A stretch of DNA of 64,000 bases from Amycolatopsis sp. NBRC 101858 (GTDB taxonomy: Bacteria > Actinomycetota > Actinomycetes > Mycobacteriales > Pseudonocardiaceae). The notes beneath the pieces are model-generated. The model saw only the letters and a program-made list of their open reading frames with translations. It had not been told where the DNA came from and made no database searches. Shown here one piece after another: positions 41,601-49,346 of this stretch. Numbering within the stretch: position 1 is the stretch's first letter; the number at the start of each line of letters is the position of its first letter. The stretch covers positions 701,391 to 765,390 of the forward strand of contig NZ_BSTD01000005.1 in assembly GCF_030269325.1 (NCBI RefSeq). The letters run 5' to 3'. The translations under genes were made by a program, and so were the position numbers.

Positions 41601-41920
41601 TGGGTGAGGCTGAAGCCGCGGAGCTTGTTCTCCTCCCAGGCGTAACCGCCGTCGCGGTCGCGGGCGTAGTAGCGGCCCTGCCCGGCGGGTGGTTTGGGCT
41701 GCAGGGGAGTGTCGGGGCTCCACTGCACCATGCCGAAGGGGACGTCGGCGCCGGGGAAGGTGTCGCCGGCGTAGGTGTTGGTCTCGGGGGTGTCGCCGGC
41801 CTTGGCGCCGACGAACGGGTTGACGAAGGCGGCCAAATCGGTCTCGTGGGCGGCCGCCGGAGTGGCCGCGATGGCCGTGAACAGGGGAATGACCAAAGCC
41901 GCGGTGACGACTCTGCGCAT
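38681..41920 (-). CDS. secreted GH92 alpha-mannosidase
   Basis: A 1079-residue extracellular glycoside hydrolase. Signal peptide at about 1-24 (VVTAALVIPLFTAIAATPAAA, cleavage near AHE). The GH92 core starts VNPFVGAKAGDTPETNTYAGDTFPGADVPFGMVQWSPDT and includes FYTALYHTLLQPNVF, the GYHPN segment and GNDDLGATSAWYVFAALGMYP. A C-terminal third holds Ig-like/NEW3-type and NPCBM-like beta domains. GH92 enzymes are Ca-dependent exo-mannosidases acting on fungal or host N-glycans. The ATG at 41920 follows GGAGGAAG. A 16-bp palindrome lies 35 bp upstream. Confidence 0.92.
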   Translation of the reverse strand: MRRVVTAALVIPLFTAIAATPAAAHETDLAAFVNPFVGAKAGDTPETNTYAGDTFPGADVPFGMVQWSPDTPLQPKPPAGQGRYYARDRDGGYAWEENKLRGFSLTHFNGAGCGGAAGDVPFLPFAGQISTSPAVDATKYFPTFSHANETASPGYYKVTTDSGITTELTATQRSGMGRFTFPKNSPATLLVDVAQSAMGSDDAAVTVDPAKRTVEGWVSSGHFCRGPNTYKVYFSASFDQPFTTSGTWQNATVTPGGTTARGGDLSKTTWDKQVVTADGGSGAYLTFDPAKPVGVRVGLSYVDAAGARLNAAAEQRHDSFETIKDNARRTWNDRLRQITVEGGTDAATRTFYTALYHTLLQPNVFSDVDGRYAGFDKAIHRTKPGHAQYANFSGWDTYRDEVQLLSMLAPHEAADMAQSMLNQANQAGGIWDRWSQNNDFMGVMGGDPYHSIIASTYAFGATDFDASQALKSMVNGATRVQQAGERALERPGLSDYQTLGYHPNNVSDMLEDTTADFGIAQLAQRLGQKDTYQQFMTRAQYWENVYNPATGYLQTRMRDGQFLSPFDPAKYEEMRYQEGNAAQYTWMVPYNVRGLFDAMGGDDAVKKRLDFFFTKLNSDASSPYAFMSNEPSFEVPWEYAYAGAPSKTQDIVRRSAELLFKPTEDGLPGNDDLGATSAWYVFAALGMYPEAPGRAEMVLASPMFPKITLTRATGQRITITAPGASSSVKYVNSLKVNGKPSTKPWLPESFAVNGGRLDFTLGTAPTSWGSAKSDAPPSFRDGEVPVRGKVGPGRVVVAPGGSTSATVTAEGITGQGKVTWQAKPPAGITVTPSSGTLTVGAHGTSSQQVRVTAAAGSPDAFTSVPVEFGGQLPAYLPVTVGKPGTLHAADTNVGVTDDRLVQYGDFGETDLYPGQFAYSAQGLAASGITPGAKVREFTWPSSPAGSPDNVIASGQTLAVDAPAGATKLSFLGSATGGDAQGSVTVTYTDGSTQQGSLGLSEWLLKGGEETPQFGNTVVASVPYVNSAFPRYMFRLQRPYTSYLFATAPIALDPAKQVRSVTLPTSTGAGAAHVFTYAVS

Positions 41921-41954
41921 GCTCTTCCTCCCGGGGTGAGCGGACCACCTCGGG

Positions 41955-41970
41955 CTGACAACGTTGTCAG
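41955..41970. promoter_or_regulatory. LacI-type operator palindrome
   Basis: Perfect 16-bp palindrome CTGACAACGTTGTCAG, upstream of the GH92 mannosidase. The central ACGT with flanking TGACA/TGTCA is typical of actinobacterial LacI-family sugar regulators. No LacI gene is in the window, so the regulator must act in trans. Confidence 0.65.
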
Positions 41971-42055
41971 AAGACGCGGTGACCCGGCGAGCACTGGGAG
42001 TGAACCACCGGGGGTTCAGACCGGTCAAGAAGTGCCCGCCAGGCGGCCTATCCGG

Positions 42056-42841
42056 TTAACGCTTGAGAATCCCCAGCGCCTCTTCGTGCAGGAGGCCGTT
42101 CGTCGACAACGCACTGCCGTTGTCGTAGCGCCCGGCGCCGTCCAAGTCGCTGAACCGCCCGCCCGCCTCGGTGACGATCACCTGTGCCGCCGCGACGTCC
42201 CACGGGTTCACGATGCACTCCGCCGCGACGTCCAGCGCGCCCTCCGCCACCAGCACGTGGTGCCAGAAGTCGCCGAACGCGCGGGACTCCCAGCACGCGT
42301 CGACCAGGTCCAGGTACTTCTCGCGCGAGTGGTGCTCGCGCCACGAGTTCACGTCCGTTGTGGACAGATAAGCGTCCGAAAGGGACGAAACCCCGGAAAC
42401 CGACAGTCGGCGGGTCCCGGCGGAATCGGACGAAAACGCGCCCGAGCCCGTGGCCGCCCACCAGCGGCGCCCCAGCAGCGGCGCGCTGATCATGCCGACC
42501 ACCGGGTCGCCGTCTTCGACGAGCGCGATCAGGGTCGCCCAGACGGGTACACCCCGGAGGAAGTTCTTGGTGCCGTCGATCGGGTCGAGCACCCACGCCC
42601 GGCCGGTCGCCGCGGATCCGCCGCGCTCCTCGCCGAGCACGGCGTCGTCCGGGCGTTCGGTCGTGAGAAGCGCACGGATCGCGTCTTCGACCGCGGTGTC
42701 CGCGTCCGTCACCGGGGTGCGGTCGGGCTTGCGCTCGACCCTCAGGTCCAGGGCGCGGAACCGCGCCGTCGTGATCGCGTCGGCGGCGTCAGCCAGCCGG
42801 GTGGCGAGGGCCAGATCATCTCCGTAGCCAGGCACGGTCAC
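42056..42841 (-). CDS. hisN: inositol-monophosphatase-family enzyme, histidinol-phosphatase type
   Basis: A 261-residue Mg2+-dependent phosphatase. Metal motifs are VTDADTAVEDAIRALL, GEERGG, and WVLDPIDGTKNFLRGVPVW; the C-terminal motif is NPWDVAAAQVIVTEAGG. The sequence pattern (FDL-like start, GTKNFLRGVPVWATLIAL) resembles actinobacterial HisN, which dephosphorylates histidinol phosphate, but other IMPase substrates are possible. It is divergent from the OmpR-type regulator with 42 bp between. Confidence 0.85.
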   Translation of the reverse strand: MTVPGYGDDLALATRLADAADAITTARFRALDLRVERKPDRTPVTDADTAVEDAIRALLTTERPDDAVLGEERGGSAATGRAWVLDPIDGTKNFLRGVPVWATLIALVEDGDPVVGMISAPLLGRRWWAATGSGAFSSDSAGTRRLSVSGVSSLSDAYLSTTDVNSWREHHSREKYLDLVDACWESRAFGDFWHHVLVAEGALDVAAECIVNPWDVAAAQVIVTEAGGRFSDLDGAGRYDNGSALSTNGLLHEEALGILKR

Positions 42842-42883
42842 GATGGTTTCACGCCTCTTCGCCGTAGAGTTGGCCAGGTGAGC

Positions 42884-43579
42884 ATGGTCCTACTTGCCGA
42901 AGACGATCCGGCCATCGCCGAACCGCTCTCCCGCGCCCTCGAACGCGAGGGATACGAGATCCACGTCGTCACCGACGGCCCTTCGGTGCTCGACGCCACC
43001 GCCGCCCAGAGAGTCGACCTGCTCGTGCTCGACCTCGGGCTGCCCGGCATGGACGGGCTCGAGGTCTGCCGGCGCCTGCGCGCCAACGGCACCGAGCTGC
43101 CCGTCCTGATGCTCACCGCGCGCACCGACGAGGTCGACTTCGTCGTCGGCCTGGATGCGGGCGCCGACGACTACGTCGCCAAACCGTTCCGGCTCGCCGA
43201 GCTCCTCGCCCGGATCCGCGCGCTGCTGCGGCGCCGGGTGCCCGAGGTGCTCGAGGCCGGCGGCGTGCGGATGGACCTGGGCGCGCGGCTGGTCACCGTC
43301 GACCTGCACGAGGTGCAGCTGGCGAACAAGGAGTTCGAGCTGCTGCGCGTGCTGATGAGCCGCGCCGGGCAGGTCGTCAGCCGCGACGAGATCCTCGCCG
43401 AGGTCTGGAACGACCTCGAGTCGAAGACGTCCAAGACCCTCGACATGCACATGTCGTGGCTGCGGCGGAAGCTCGCCATCGCCGCCGACGAGGCCGCCGG
43501 CCGCACCAGCAAGACCCACGACGGCGAGCGGCGGATCGCGACCGTCCGCGGCGTCGGCTTCCGGTTCAACGCCGAATAA
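42884..43579 (+). CDS. OmpR/PhoB-type response regulator
   Basis: A 231-residue two-component regulator. The receiver has VLLAEDDPAIAEPL, the phospho-Asp in VDLLVLDLGLPGMDG, and Lys in DDYVAKPFRLAELLARIRALLRRR. The C-terminal winged helix reads VQLANKEFELLRVLMSRAGQVVSRDEILAEVWND...KTLDMHMSWLRRKL...ATVRGVGFRFN. AGG lies 6 bases before the ATG; a GTG at 42878 is an alternative. It is 3 bp ahead of its sensor kinase. Confidence 0.92.
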   Translation: MVLLAEDDPAIAEPLSRALEREGYEIHVVTDGPSVLDATAAQRVDLLVLDLGLPGMDGLEVCRRLRANGTELPVLMLTARTDEVDFVVGLDAGADDYVAKPFRLAELLARIRALLRRRVPEVLEAGGVRMDLGARLVTVDLHEVQLANKEFELLRVLMSRAGQVVSRDEILAEVWNDLESKTSKTLDMHMSWLRRKLAIAADEAAGRTSKTHDGERRIATVRGVGFRFNAE

Positions 43580-43582
43580 GCC

Positions 43583-44866
43583 GTGCGCCGCCGCATCCTG
43601 CTGGCCATCCTGCTGGCCGTCGCCGTCACCGCGGCGGTCCTCGGCATCCCGCTGGGCATCGTGGCGAGCTGGCAGATCGAGTCGAGCTACCGCGAGACGC
43701 TCGCCGAGAACGCCCGCGCGGCGGCGGCGATCCTCGACACCGAGATCGCCAACGGGCAGGAGATCGACCTCGACCAGGTGCGCGCGGCCGTCCCGGCGAA
43801 CGGGCTGCTCACCGTGCAGGTCCCCGACCAGCAGGAAAAGCGCTACGGCAACGACCCGGGACCCGACACCGTCACCGAGACGGCCGACCTGGCCCGCGAC
43901 GGCAAGGTCGCGATCGCCGTCCCGGCCGGCCCGATGCACGAACGGCAGACGACCGTCACGCTGGTCGTCGTGCTGCTGGTGCTGCTCTCGATCGGCACGG
44001 GTGCGGTGGTGGCGCTGGTGACGGCGAGGCGGCTCGCGAAACCCCTGCGGCACGTCGCCGAACGCGCGTCCCGCCTCGGCGGTGGCGACTTCCGGCCCGA
44101 CCCCAGCCGCTACGGCGTCGGCGAGCTCGACATGGTCGCCGAGGCGCTCGACGCGTCCGGCACCGCGCTCGCCCAGCTCGTGCAGCGGGAACGCCAGCTC
44201 GTCGGCGACGTCTCGCACCAGCTGCGCAGCCGGCTGACGGCGTTGCAGCTGCGGCTGGAACCGCTCACCGTGCATCCGGACGAAGAGGTGGCCGACGAGT
44301 CGAAGGCGGCCCAGGAGCAGGCCGACCGGCTGGCGGAGGCGCTCGACGAGCTGCTGGCGGCGGCGCGCGCGGCCCGCGAGGTCGGCGCGGAACCGGTCGA
44401 CTTGCCGACGCAGCTGCCGCAGATGGCGCAGGAGTGGCGCGAACTGCTTCGGTCGGAGGGGCGCAACCTGCGGATGCGCGTGGCCGACGGCTTGATGGCC
44501 CGCGCGACCCCGGGGCGGCTGCGCGAAGTGGTCGGGGTGCTGCTGGACAACGCCCTGCGCCACGGTTCGGGCACGGTCACGGTGGTCGCGCGCCGCGGCG
44601 ACGCCGAGGGCACGGTGGTGATCGAGGTCAGCGACACGGGCTCGGGCGTGCCGGACGAGCTGGCCCCGCACATCTTCGAGCGCGGCTTCTCCGGCGGCGG
44701 CTCGACGGGCGTCGGTCTGGCCCTGGCCCGGGCGTTGGTTGAGGCGGACGGCGGCCGTCTGGAGCTGTCCAACCGGCGGCCGGCGGTGTTCAGCCTATTC
44801 CTGAAGGTGCCGCGGCCGAGCGATGTCCCTGAGGTGCGCTGGCCCGCGGAGCGCGTCCCGCGTTAG
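43583..44866 (+). CDS. membrane sensor histidine kinase
   Basis: A 427-residue kinase. TM1 about 5-27 and TM2 about 130-152 (VTLVVVLLVLLSIGTGAVVALVTA) bracket a short extracytoplasmic sensor of about 100 residues. A HAMP domain (RRLAKPLRHVAERASRLGGGDF) follows, then a HisKA domain with GDVSHQLRSRLTALQLRLEPL (phospho-His), and an HATPase domain with VVGVLLDNALRHGSGTVTV and STGVGLALARALVEADGG. Start GTG 43583, 3 bp after the response regulator stop. The signal is unknown. Confidence 0.92.
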   Translation: MRRRILLAILLAVAVTAAVLGIPLGIVASWQIESSYRETLAENARAAAAILDTEIANGQEIDLDQVRAAVPANGLLTVQVPDQQEKRYGNDPGPDTVTETADLARDGKVAIAVPAGPMHERQTTVTLVVVLLVLLSIGTGAVVALVTARRLAKPLRHVAERASRLGGGDFRPDPSRYGVGELDMVAEALDASGTALAQLVQRERQLVGDVSHQLRSRLTALQLRLEPLTVHPDEEVADESKAAQEQADRLAEALDELLAAARAAREVGAEPVDLPTQLPQMAQEWRELLRSEGRNLRMRVADGLMARATPGRLREVVGVLLDNALRHGSGTVTVVARRGDAEGTVVIEVSDTGSGVPDELAPHIFERGFSGGGSTGVGLALARALVEADGGRLELSNRRPAVFSLFLKVPRPSDVPEVRWPAERVPR

Positions 44867-44920
44867 CCGGATCCCTTGCGGCTGCGGCAATCCGTGGCAG
44901 GGAAGCGCTTTCGGCTGAGA

Positions 44921-44950
44921 CCGGGTGGGAGGGCACGCCCTCCCACCCGG
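44921..44950. terminator. bidirectional terminator
   Basis: Perfect 13-bp stem (44921-44933 with 44938-44950; CCGGGTGGGAGGG) with a CACG tetraloop, between the kinase stop (44866) and the converging LuxR gene stop (44955). Confidence 0.8.
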
Positions 44951-44954
44951 CCGG

Positions 44955-45593
44955 TCAGATCAGCCCTTCACGCAGCGCGTAAGCCACCGCGTGCGAACGG
45001 TTGCGGAGCTGGAACCGGTTGGTCACGTCGTGCAGGATGCTCTTCACCGTCCGCTGCGAATAACACAGCTGGTCGGCGATTTCCTGCGTCGAATACCCCG
45101 CCGCGACGAGCCGGAGCACTTCCGTTTCCCGGTTGCTCATCCCGCCCAGCTGCAGGCCACGCGGTTCGAGCACCTGGCGCTGCAGCCGGGAAACCCGGTG
45201 CAGCAGCCGGCCGAGCAGGTCGGGCGGCAGCGCGCCCTCCCCGGCCGCGGCCGCCTTGATCAGCCGGACGAGCACCTCCGGCCCGGCGTCGGCGCGGCGG
45301 GCGACCGCGCAGACGCCGTGCTCGACGGCATTGAGGATCTCGTTGTCGTCGACTTCCCCCGCGATCAGCACGATGCGGGTGAAGCCCTGGTGGTGCAGCG
45401 CGGACAGCAGCTGCGTCATGGTTTCGTCGAGCCGGTCGGCGACCAGCAACGCGACCGTGGCCGGGTCACCCGCTTCGCCGTCCACCACGCGGACCTCGTC
45501 CCGCGAACGCAGCGCCATGCAGACGCCGTTGTGCAGGATCGGATCGGTGGCGCGGACCACCACCGGCGTCCTGTCGGATTCGAACATCGTCAC
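44955..45593 (-). CDS. LuxR-type regulator with degenerate receiver
   Basis: About 212 residues. The C-terminal LuxR domain is clear: MSNRETEVLRLVAAGYSTQEIADQLCYSQRTVKSILHDVTNRFQLRNRSHAVAYALREGLI. The N-terminal region keeps the receiver fold (VVVRATDPILHNGVCMAL...VALLVADRLDETM...IVLIAGEVDDNEILNAVEHGVCAVARR). The acidic pocket is reduced to one Asp, and the switch Lys is Arg, so phosphorylation control is unlikely. GTG 45593 follows GAGGGGA; ATG 45587 is an alternative. The next upstream gene is a second LuxR-type regulator with an intact receiver. Confidence 0.85.
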   Translation of the reverse strand: MTMFESDRTPVVVRATDPILHNGVCMALRSRDEVRVVDGEAGDPATVALLVADRLDETMTQLLSALHHQGFTRIVLIAGEVDDNEILNAVEHGVCAVARRADAGPEVLVRLIKAAAAGEGALPPDLLGRLLHRVSRLQRQVLEPRGLQLGGMSNRETEVLRLVAAGYSTQEIADQLCYSQRTVKSILHDVTNRFQLRNRSHAVAYALREGLI

Positions 45594-45706
45594 CCATTCC
45601 CCTCGAACGGTGCGAGAGTTCCACCCCTCACCCTGACCAGAATGCCCGTTGTGGTGTCCCGGGCGCATGGGACCGGCGTCCCGATGTTGCCCGGGCGGGC
45701 TGCCCG

Positions 45707-46351
45707 TCAGGACCGGCCGAGGCCCGCGTCCCGGGCCCGGACGATCGCTTCGGCCCGATCGGCGACGTGCAGCTTGGCGAAGACGTTCGAAATGTGGTTA
45801 CGCACGGTTTTGGGGCTCAGGCACAGGGTGTTCGCGATGACGCCGTTGCTGTGCCCGGCCGCGATCAGCGACAGGACCTCGCGCTCGCGCGCGGTCAGCT
45901 CCGGGAACACCGGTTCGCTCGCGGGTGGCGGCTGGTTGAAGAAGCCGAGCACGCGGTTCGCGATGTCGGGGCCGAAGATGGCTTCCCGTCGCGCGACCGC
46001 CTGCACCGCGCGGATGATCTCGTCCGGCTGGGCGTCCTTGAGCAGGTAGCCGCGGGCACCGGCGCGCATCGCCGCGAAGACCGACTCGCTTTCGTCGGCC
46101 ATCGTCAGCATCAGCACGCCGGTGTCCGGGCTCACGGCCGCGATGTGCCGGGTCGCCTGGATCCCGGACAGGTCGGGCAGGTGCAGGTCCATGACGACGA
46201 CGTCGGGGAGCAACGCGCCCGCGGCGTCGATCGCGGCGCCACCACTGGCGGCTTCGCCGACGATTTCGATCCCGGGTTCGGCGTCCAGCAGCGTGCACAC
46301 GCCGAACCGGAACAAGGGGTGGTCGTCCACGACGAGGACACGCAGGCCCAT
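45707..46351 (-). CDS. NarL/LuxR-type response regulator (orphan)
   Basis: A 214-residue regulator with an intact receiver: VLVVDDHPLFRFGV, phospho-Asp in LPDVVVMDLHLPDLSG, and Lys in GYLLKDAQPDE. The LuxR domain is LTAREREVLSLIAAGHSNGVIANTLCLSPKTVRNHISNVFAKLHVADRAEAIVRARDAGLG. No sensor kinase is adjacent. It lies upstream of the receiver-degenerate LuxR gene on the same strand with a gap of about 110 bp. Confidence 0.9.
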   Translation of the reverse strand: MGLRVLVVDDHPLFRFGVCTLLDAEPGIEIVGEAASGGAAIDAAGALLPDVVVMDLHLPDLSGIQATRHIAAVSPDTGVLMLTMADESESVFAAMRAGARGYLLKDAQPDEIIRAVQAVARREAIFGPDIANRVLGFFNQPPPASEPVFPELTAREREVLSLIAAGHSNGVIANTLCLSPKTVRNHISNVFAKLHVADRAEAIVRARDAGLGRS

Positions 46352-46367
46352 CCGGTCACCTCCCCCG

Positions 46368-47216
46368 TCACCCCCGGTAATGGTAGGGGAACGCGGCCGC
46401 ATTCTCACGTGCCCAATCGGCGAACGTGAGCGGCGGCCGGCCGAGCACGCGCTCGACGGTGTCGAAGACGACGTGTTCGTGCTCGGCGGACTCCCGCTTC
46501 AGCGCGAAGAAGCCGTCGACGGCTTCGGCGGGCCAGCCGTACTTCCGCATCATGCGTTCGCGTGCGGCGCTCTGCGGCTCTTCGACGTACTTCACCGGAC
46601 GGCCGAGGGCGTCGGAGAGGATCGCGACCTGCTGTTCGGTCGCGAGAGCCTCGCCGCCGGTGAGCTCGTAGGTCGCGCCTTCGTGGCCGGACGTCGTGAG
46701 GGCGAGCGTCGCGACCGCGGCGATGTCCCGGACGTGGATCAGCGCGGACGCCGGATCGCCTTCGGGGACGTACACCGTGTTTTTGTCGCGAATGGTTTCA
46801 CGCCAGGCGAACCGGTTGTCCATGAACGCGCCGGGCCGCAGGGTCGTCCACGCCGGCCCGGCTTCGCGGACCGCCTGCTCGGCTTCGGCGTGGGCGCGGG
46901 TGATCGGGTCCGTCTGTCCGAAGTGGACACCGGTGGTGGACAGCTTGACGAGGTGGGTGACACCGGCCCGCGCGGCCGCTTCGGCGACGGCACCTTCGCG
47001 GTGGGCGCCTTGCGTCAGCACGAAAACGCGGTCCGCGCCGTCGAACAGCGCGGGCAGATCGGCGGTGTCGAGGTCGGCCTGGACGACGTCGGCCCGCGGG
47101 TCGATCCGGGCCTTGCCCGCGTCACGGGTGAGCGCGCGGACGGCGGCGCCGGCGTCGAGGAGGGCGGGGACGAGGGCGCGGCCGACCTTGCCGGTGGCGC
47201 CGAGGACGAAGATCAT
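46368..47216 (-). CDS. NmrA-like NAD(P)H-binding oxidoreductase
   Basis: A 282-residue atypical SDR. MIFVLGATGKVGRALVPALLDAGAAVRALTRDAGKA is the GxxGxxG motif of NmrA/azoreductase-like proteins. VTHLVKLSTTGVHFGQTDPITRAHAEAEQAVREAGPAWTTLRPGAFMDN is the substrate-domain region. The Tyr-x3-Lys catalytic pair is absent. It may be an NADP sensor or quinone reductase. Its ATG overlaps the upstream MFS gene stop (ATGA). Confidence 0.85.
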   Translation of the reverse strand: MIFVLGATGKVGRALVPALLDAGAAVRALTRDAGKARIDPRADVVQADLDTADLPALFDGADRVFVLTQGAHREGAVAEAAARAGVTHLVKLSTTGVHFGQTDPITRAHAEAEQAVREAGPAWTTLRPGAFMDNRFAWRETIRDKNTVYVPEGDPASALIHVRDIAAVATLALTTSGHEGATYELTGGEALATEQQVAILSDALGRPVKYVEEPQSAARERMMRKYGWPAEAVDGFFALKRESAEHEHVVFDTVERVLGRPPLTFADWARENAAAFPYHYRG

Positions 47217-48514
47217 CGGGATCCTCCTGTTTTGAGCGGGACGTGCGGGAGCGCGAACGCCGCGACGAGGGCGAGCGCGAGGACCGGCAGCAGGGCGAGG
47301 AAGACACCGTGGGTGCCGGCGTTGTAGGCGAAGCCGAGCGCGACCGGGCCGAGGCTCGAGCCGAGCGCGCGGGCGAGGTTGATGCCGGCGGCGACGGCGC
47401 CGCGGTCCGCCGGTGGTGCGGTGTTCTGCGTCGCCATGGCGAGCACCTGCAGATTCAGGCCGGCCGCGAGGCCGAAGCCGACCAGGCAGGCCAGGACCAG
47501 CGGCAGCGCGTCGACCACGGTCAGGCCGAGCACGGCGAGCAGGCCGAGCGCCATGCTGAGCCGCGGTGCCCAGCGGTAGGCGCCGGTGCGGGCGATGATC
47601 TTGCTCGCGACGACCGAGGACAGCGAGACGGCGAGCGTCATCGGTACCAGCCGCAGCCCGCCTTCCGCCGGGCCGGCGTCGGCCTGCAGGAGGACGGCGA
47701 TGTAGTTGATCGAGCCGAGGAACGCGAACCCGGCGAGCACGCTGAGCACGACGGACACGGTGAACGTGCGGTCTCTGAAGAGACGGAGTGGCAGCACGGG
47801 CGCTTCGGCTTTCCGTTCGGTGAAGACGAACGCGACGGCCGCCACCGCACCGAGGCCGATCGACCACGGCGTGAGCAGGGTGAACCCGGTGATCGCCCCA
47901 CCGAGCAGGACGACGCCGGCGAAGTCGAACGGCGCTTCCCGGCGTCGTCTCGGCAGGTCGAGGGTCGTGAGGAGGGCGACGGCGATGAGTCCGAGCGGCA
48001 GGTTGATTAGGAAGATCGACCGCCACCCGGCCACCCCGGTGAGCACCCCGCCGACGACCGGGCCGGCGAGCGACGCGACGGCGAAGCAGATCGAGAACCA
48101 CCCGAAGTACTTCGCGCCTTCGCGAGGCGTGAACATCTCGCCGAGCGAAGCGCCGACGGAGACGAAGAGGCCACCGGAGCCGGCGCCCTGCAGAACGCGC
48201 CCGACGATGAGTGCGGTGGCCGACGGCGCGAGTCCGCAGGCGAGCGAACCGAGCAGGAACAGGGCGAGCGCGCCGAGGAGCACGCGTTTGCGGCCGAAGA
48301 CGTCGCCGAGCTTGCCGTGGAGGGGAGCGGTGACGCTCCCGGCGAGCAGGTAGGCGGTGGTGACCCAGGCGTAGGACCCGGTCCCGCCGAACTCGGCGGC
48401 GATCCGGGGGAGCGCGGTGGCGACGACCTGGGCGTCGAGCATCGCGAGGAAGACGGACAGGAACAGGCCCGTGAGGGCAGGGTTTTGGGCGCGGTTCAGC
48501 GCGGTGGTGCTCAA
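47213..48514 (-). CDS. MFS multidrug transporter (DHA2-like)
   Basis: A 433-residue transporter. LTGLFLSVFLAMLDAQVVATALPRIAAEFGG is the LD-x-V-A-LP helix-1 motif; LLAGSVTAPLHGKLGDVFGRKRVLLGAL is motif A; RVLQGAGSGGLFVSVGASLGEMF is the motif C region. It probably exports drugs or metabolites. A TTG start (48514) with AAGGA 5 bases upstream is needed; no better start is seen. It is translationally coupled to the NmrA-like gene and no regulator adjoins it. Confidence 0.85.
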   Translation of the reverse strand: MSTTALNRAQNPALTGLFLSVFLAMLDAQVVATALPRIAAEFGGTGSYAWVTTAYLLAGSVTAPLHGKLGDVFGRKRVLLGALALFLLGSLACGLAPSATALIVGRVLQGAGSGGLFVSVGASLGEMFTPREGAKYFGWFSICFAVASLAGPVVGGVLTGVAGWRSIFLINLPLGLIAVALLTTLDLPRRRREAPFDFAGVVLLGGAITGFTLLTPWSIGLGAVAAVAFVFTERKAEAPVLPLRLFRDRTFTVSVVLSVLAGFAFLGSINYIAVLLQADAGPAEGGLRLVPMTLAVSLSSVVASKIIARTGAYRWAPRLSMALGLLAVLGLTVVDALPLVLACLVGFGLAAGLNLQVLAMATQNTAPPADRGAVAAGINLARALGSSLGPVALGFAYNAGTHGVFLALLPVLALALVAAFALPHVPLKTGGSR

Positions 48515-48870
48515 GAAAGGTCCTTGTTTCGTCAGAAGGGACGAGAGATGCGGACGCGGCCTGGGGCACGCGTCCCGTCGAGTCGGGAAAAGGCTCCATC
48601 GTCACCCGCGAACGGGTGCGACCTCTTCGCGCTCGGAAACCACCTCGAATCGTCCCGCTCGCCCGGCCGAACCCGGACGGCGTCCTCACGAAGGAACACT
48701 GACGAGGATGACTGTAGACAACTACATGTCAGAAGACAAGTAGTTTCGAGTGGTGATCAGGCGGGCCATCCGGGTGAACCTCGCTCGCTGCGCTCAACTG
48801 CGGAACGAGGCGGGGTGTTTTCGCCACGACGGCCTCCGGGACCACGGGGGCTCGACGGGAGGAAACGCCG
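48515..48870. other. intergenic region with promoter and palindrome
   Basis: A 356-bp gap between the divergent MFS gene and a secreted-protein gene. I see no convincing gene. At 48708 ATG opens an 11-codon frame (MTVDNYMSEDK) ending at 48743, which runs through the palindrome. The rest is ordinary GC-rich sequence. Confidence 0.4.
48720..48745. promoter_or_regulatory. 26-bp near-perfect palindrome
   Basis: AACTACATGTC-AGAA-GACAAGTAGTT: 11-bp arms with one mismatch. A/T-richer than its surroundings, it lies 206 bp upstream of the MFS/NmrA operon. It resembles a TetR- or MarR-type operator rather than a terminator. No regulator gene adjoins it. Confidence 0.5.
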
Positions 48871-49332
48871 ATGACTTGCACGAACCGAGCGGCCCGGGGC
48901 GCCGCGGTGCTCTCCGGGATCGCTCTTGCCTTGGCGGCGACGCTGGTCGTGCCGGCGGCGGCGAGCGCGGACAGCGCTTGGCCGAACGACACGTTCCGCC
49001 TGTGCACCGCGCAAGGCTGCGGAGGGCAGGCCATCGGTGGCGTCGTCTGGGGCAACCGCACCTCGACGGTGCAGGGGACCGTGGCGGACTTCCTCGCGCG
49101 CGGCACGACCGTCTACTTCGAGGCCTACGCCGGGGCGACCAAGATCGACAGCGAGACCAGGACCGCTTCGGCCCACGACGACGTGCCCTACCACTTTTCG
49201 ATCGGCGATCCCGATCGGGTCGGCGGGTTCGACCGGCTGAAGATCACGGTCTGCGAAAGCGGGAAGACCTACTGCACCGTTCCCGTCAACGCCGATCGCG
49301 ACGACGAGCCGGAGTACTTCGTGCAGGAGTAG
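48871..49332 (+). CDS. secreted small protein, function unknown
   Basis: A 153-residue exported protein. Signal peptide at about 1-33 (GAAVLSGIALALAATLVVPAAASA, cleavage near ADS). The mature part of about 120 residues carries four cysteines (LCTAQGCGG, VCESGKTYCTV), suggesting two disulfides and a beta-rich fold. GGAGG precedes the ATG by 8 bases. It recalls small disulfide-stabilised secreted proteins of streptomycetes, but no family is assigned. Confidence 0.75.
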   Translation: MTCTNRAARGAAVLSGIALALAATLVVPAAASADSAWPNDTFRLCTAQGCGGQAIGGVVWGNRTSTVQGTVADFLARGTTVYFEAYAGATKIDSETRTASAHDDVPYHFSIGDPDRVGGFDRLKITVCESGKTYCTVPVNADRDDEPEYFVQE

Positions 49333-49346
49333 GCGTGGGTCCGGGC

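Noticed and set aside
39215..43579. A 1454-codon plus-strand open frame over the mannosidase and regulator
   Set aside because: Only its last about 230 codons are real (the OmpR-type regulator); the rest is a shadow of the minus-strand GH92 and phosphatase genes.
45640..45706. GC-rich inverted repeats between the two LuxR-type genes as a terminator
   Set aside because: Only short imperfect arms; both genes run in the same direction and the fold is weak.
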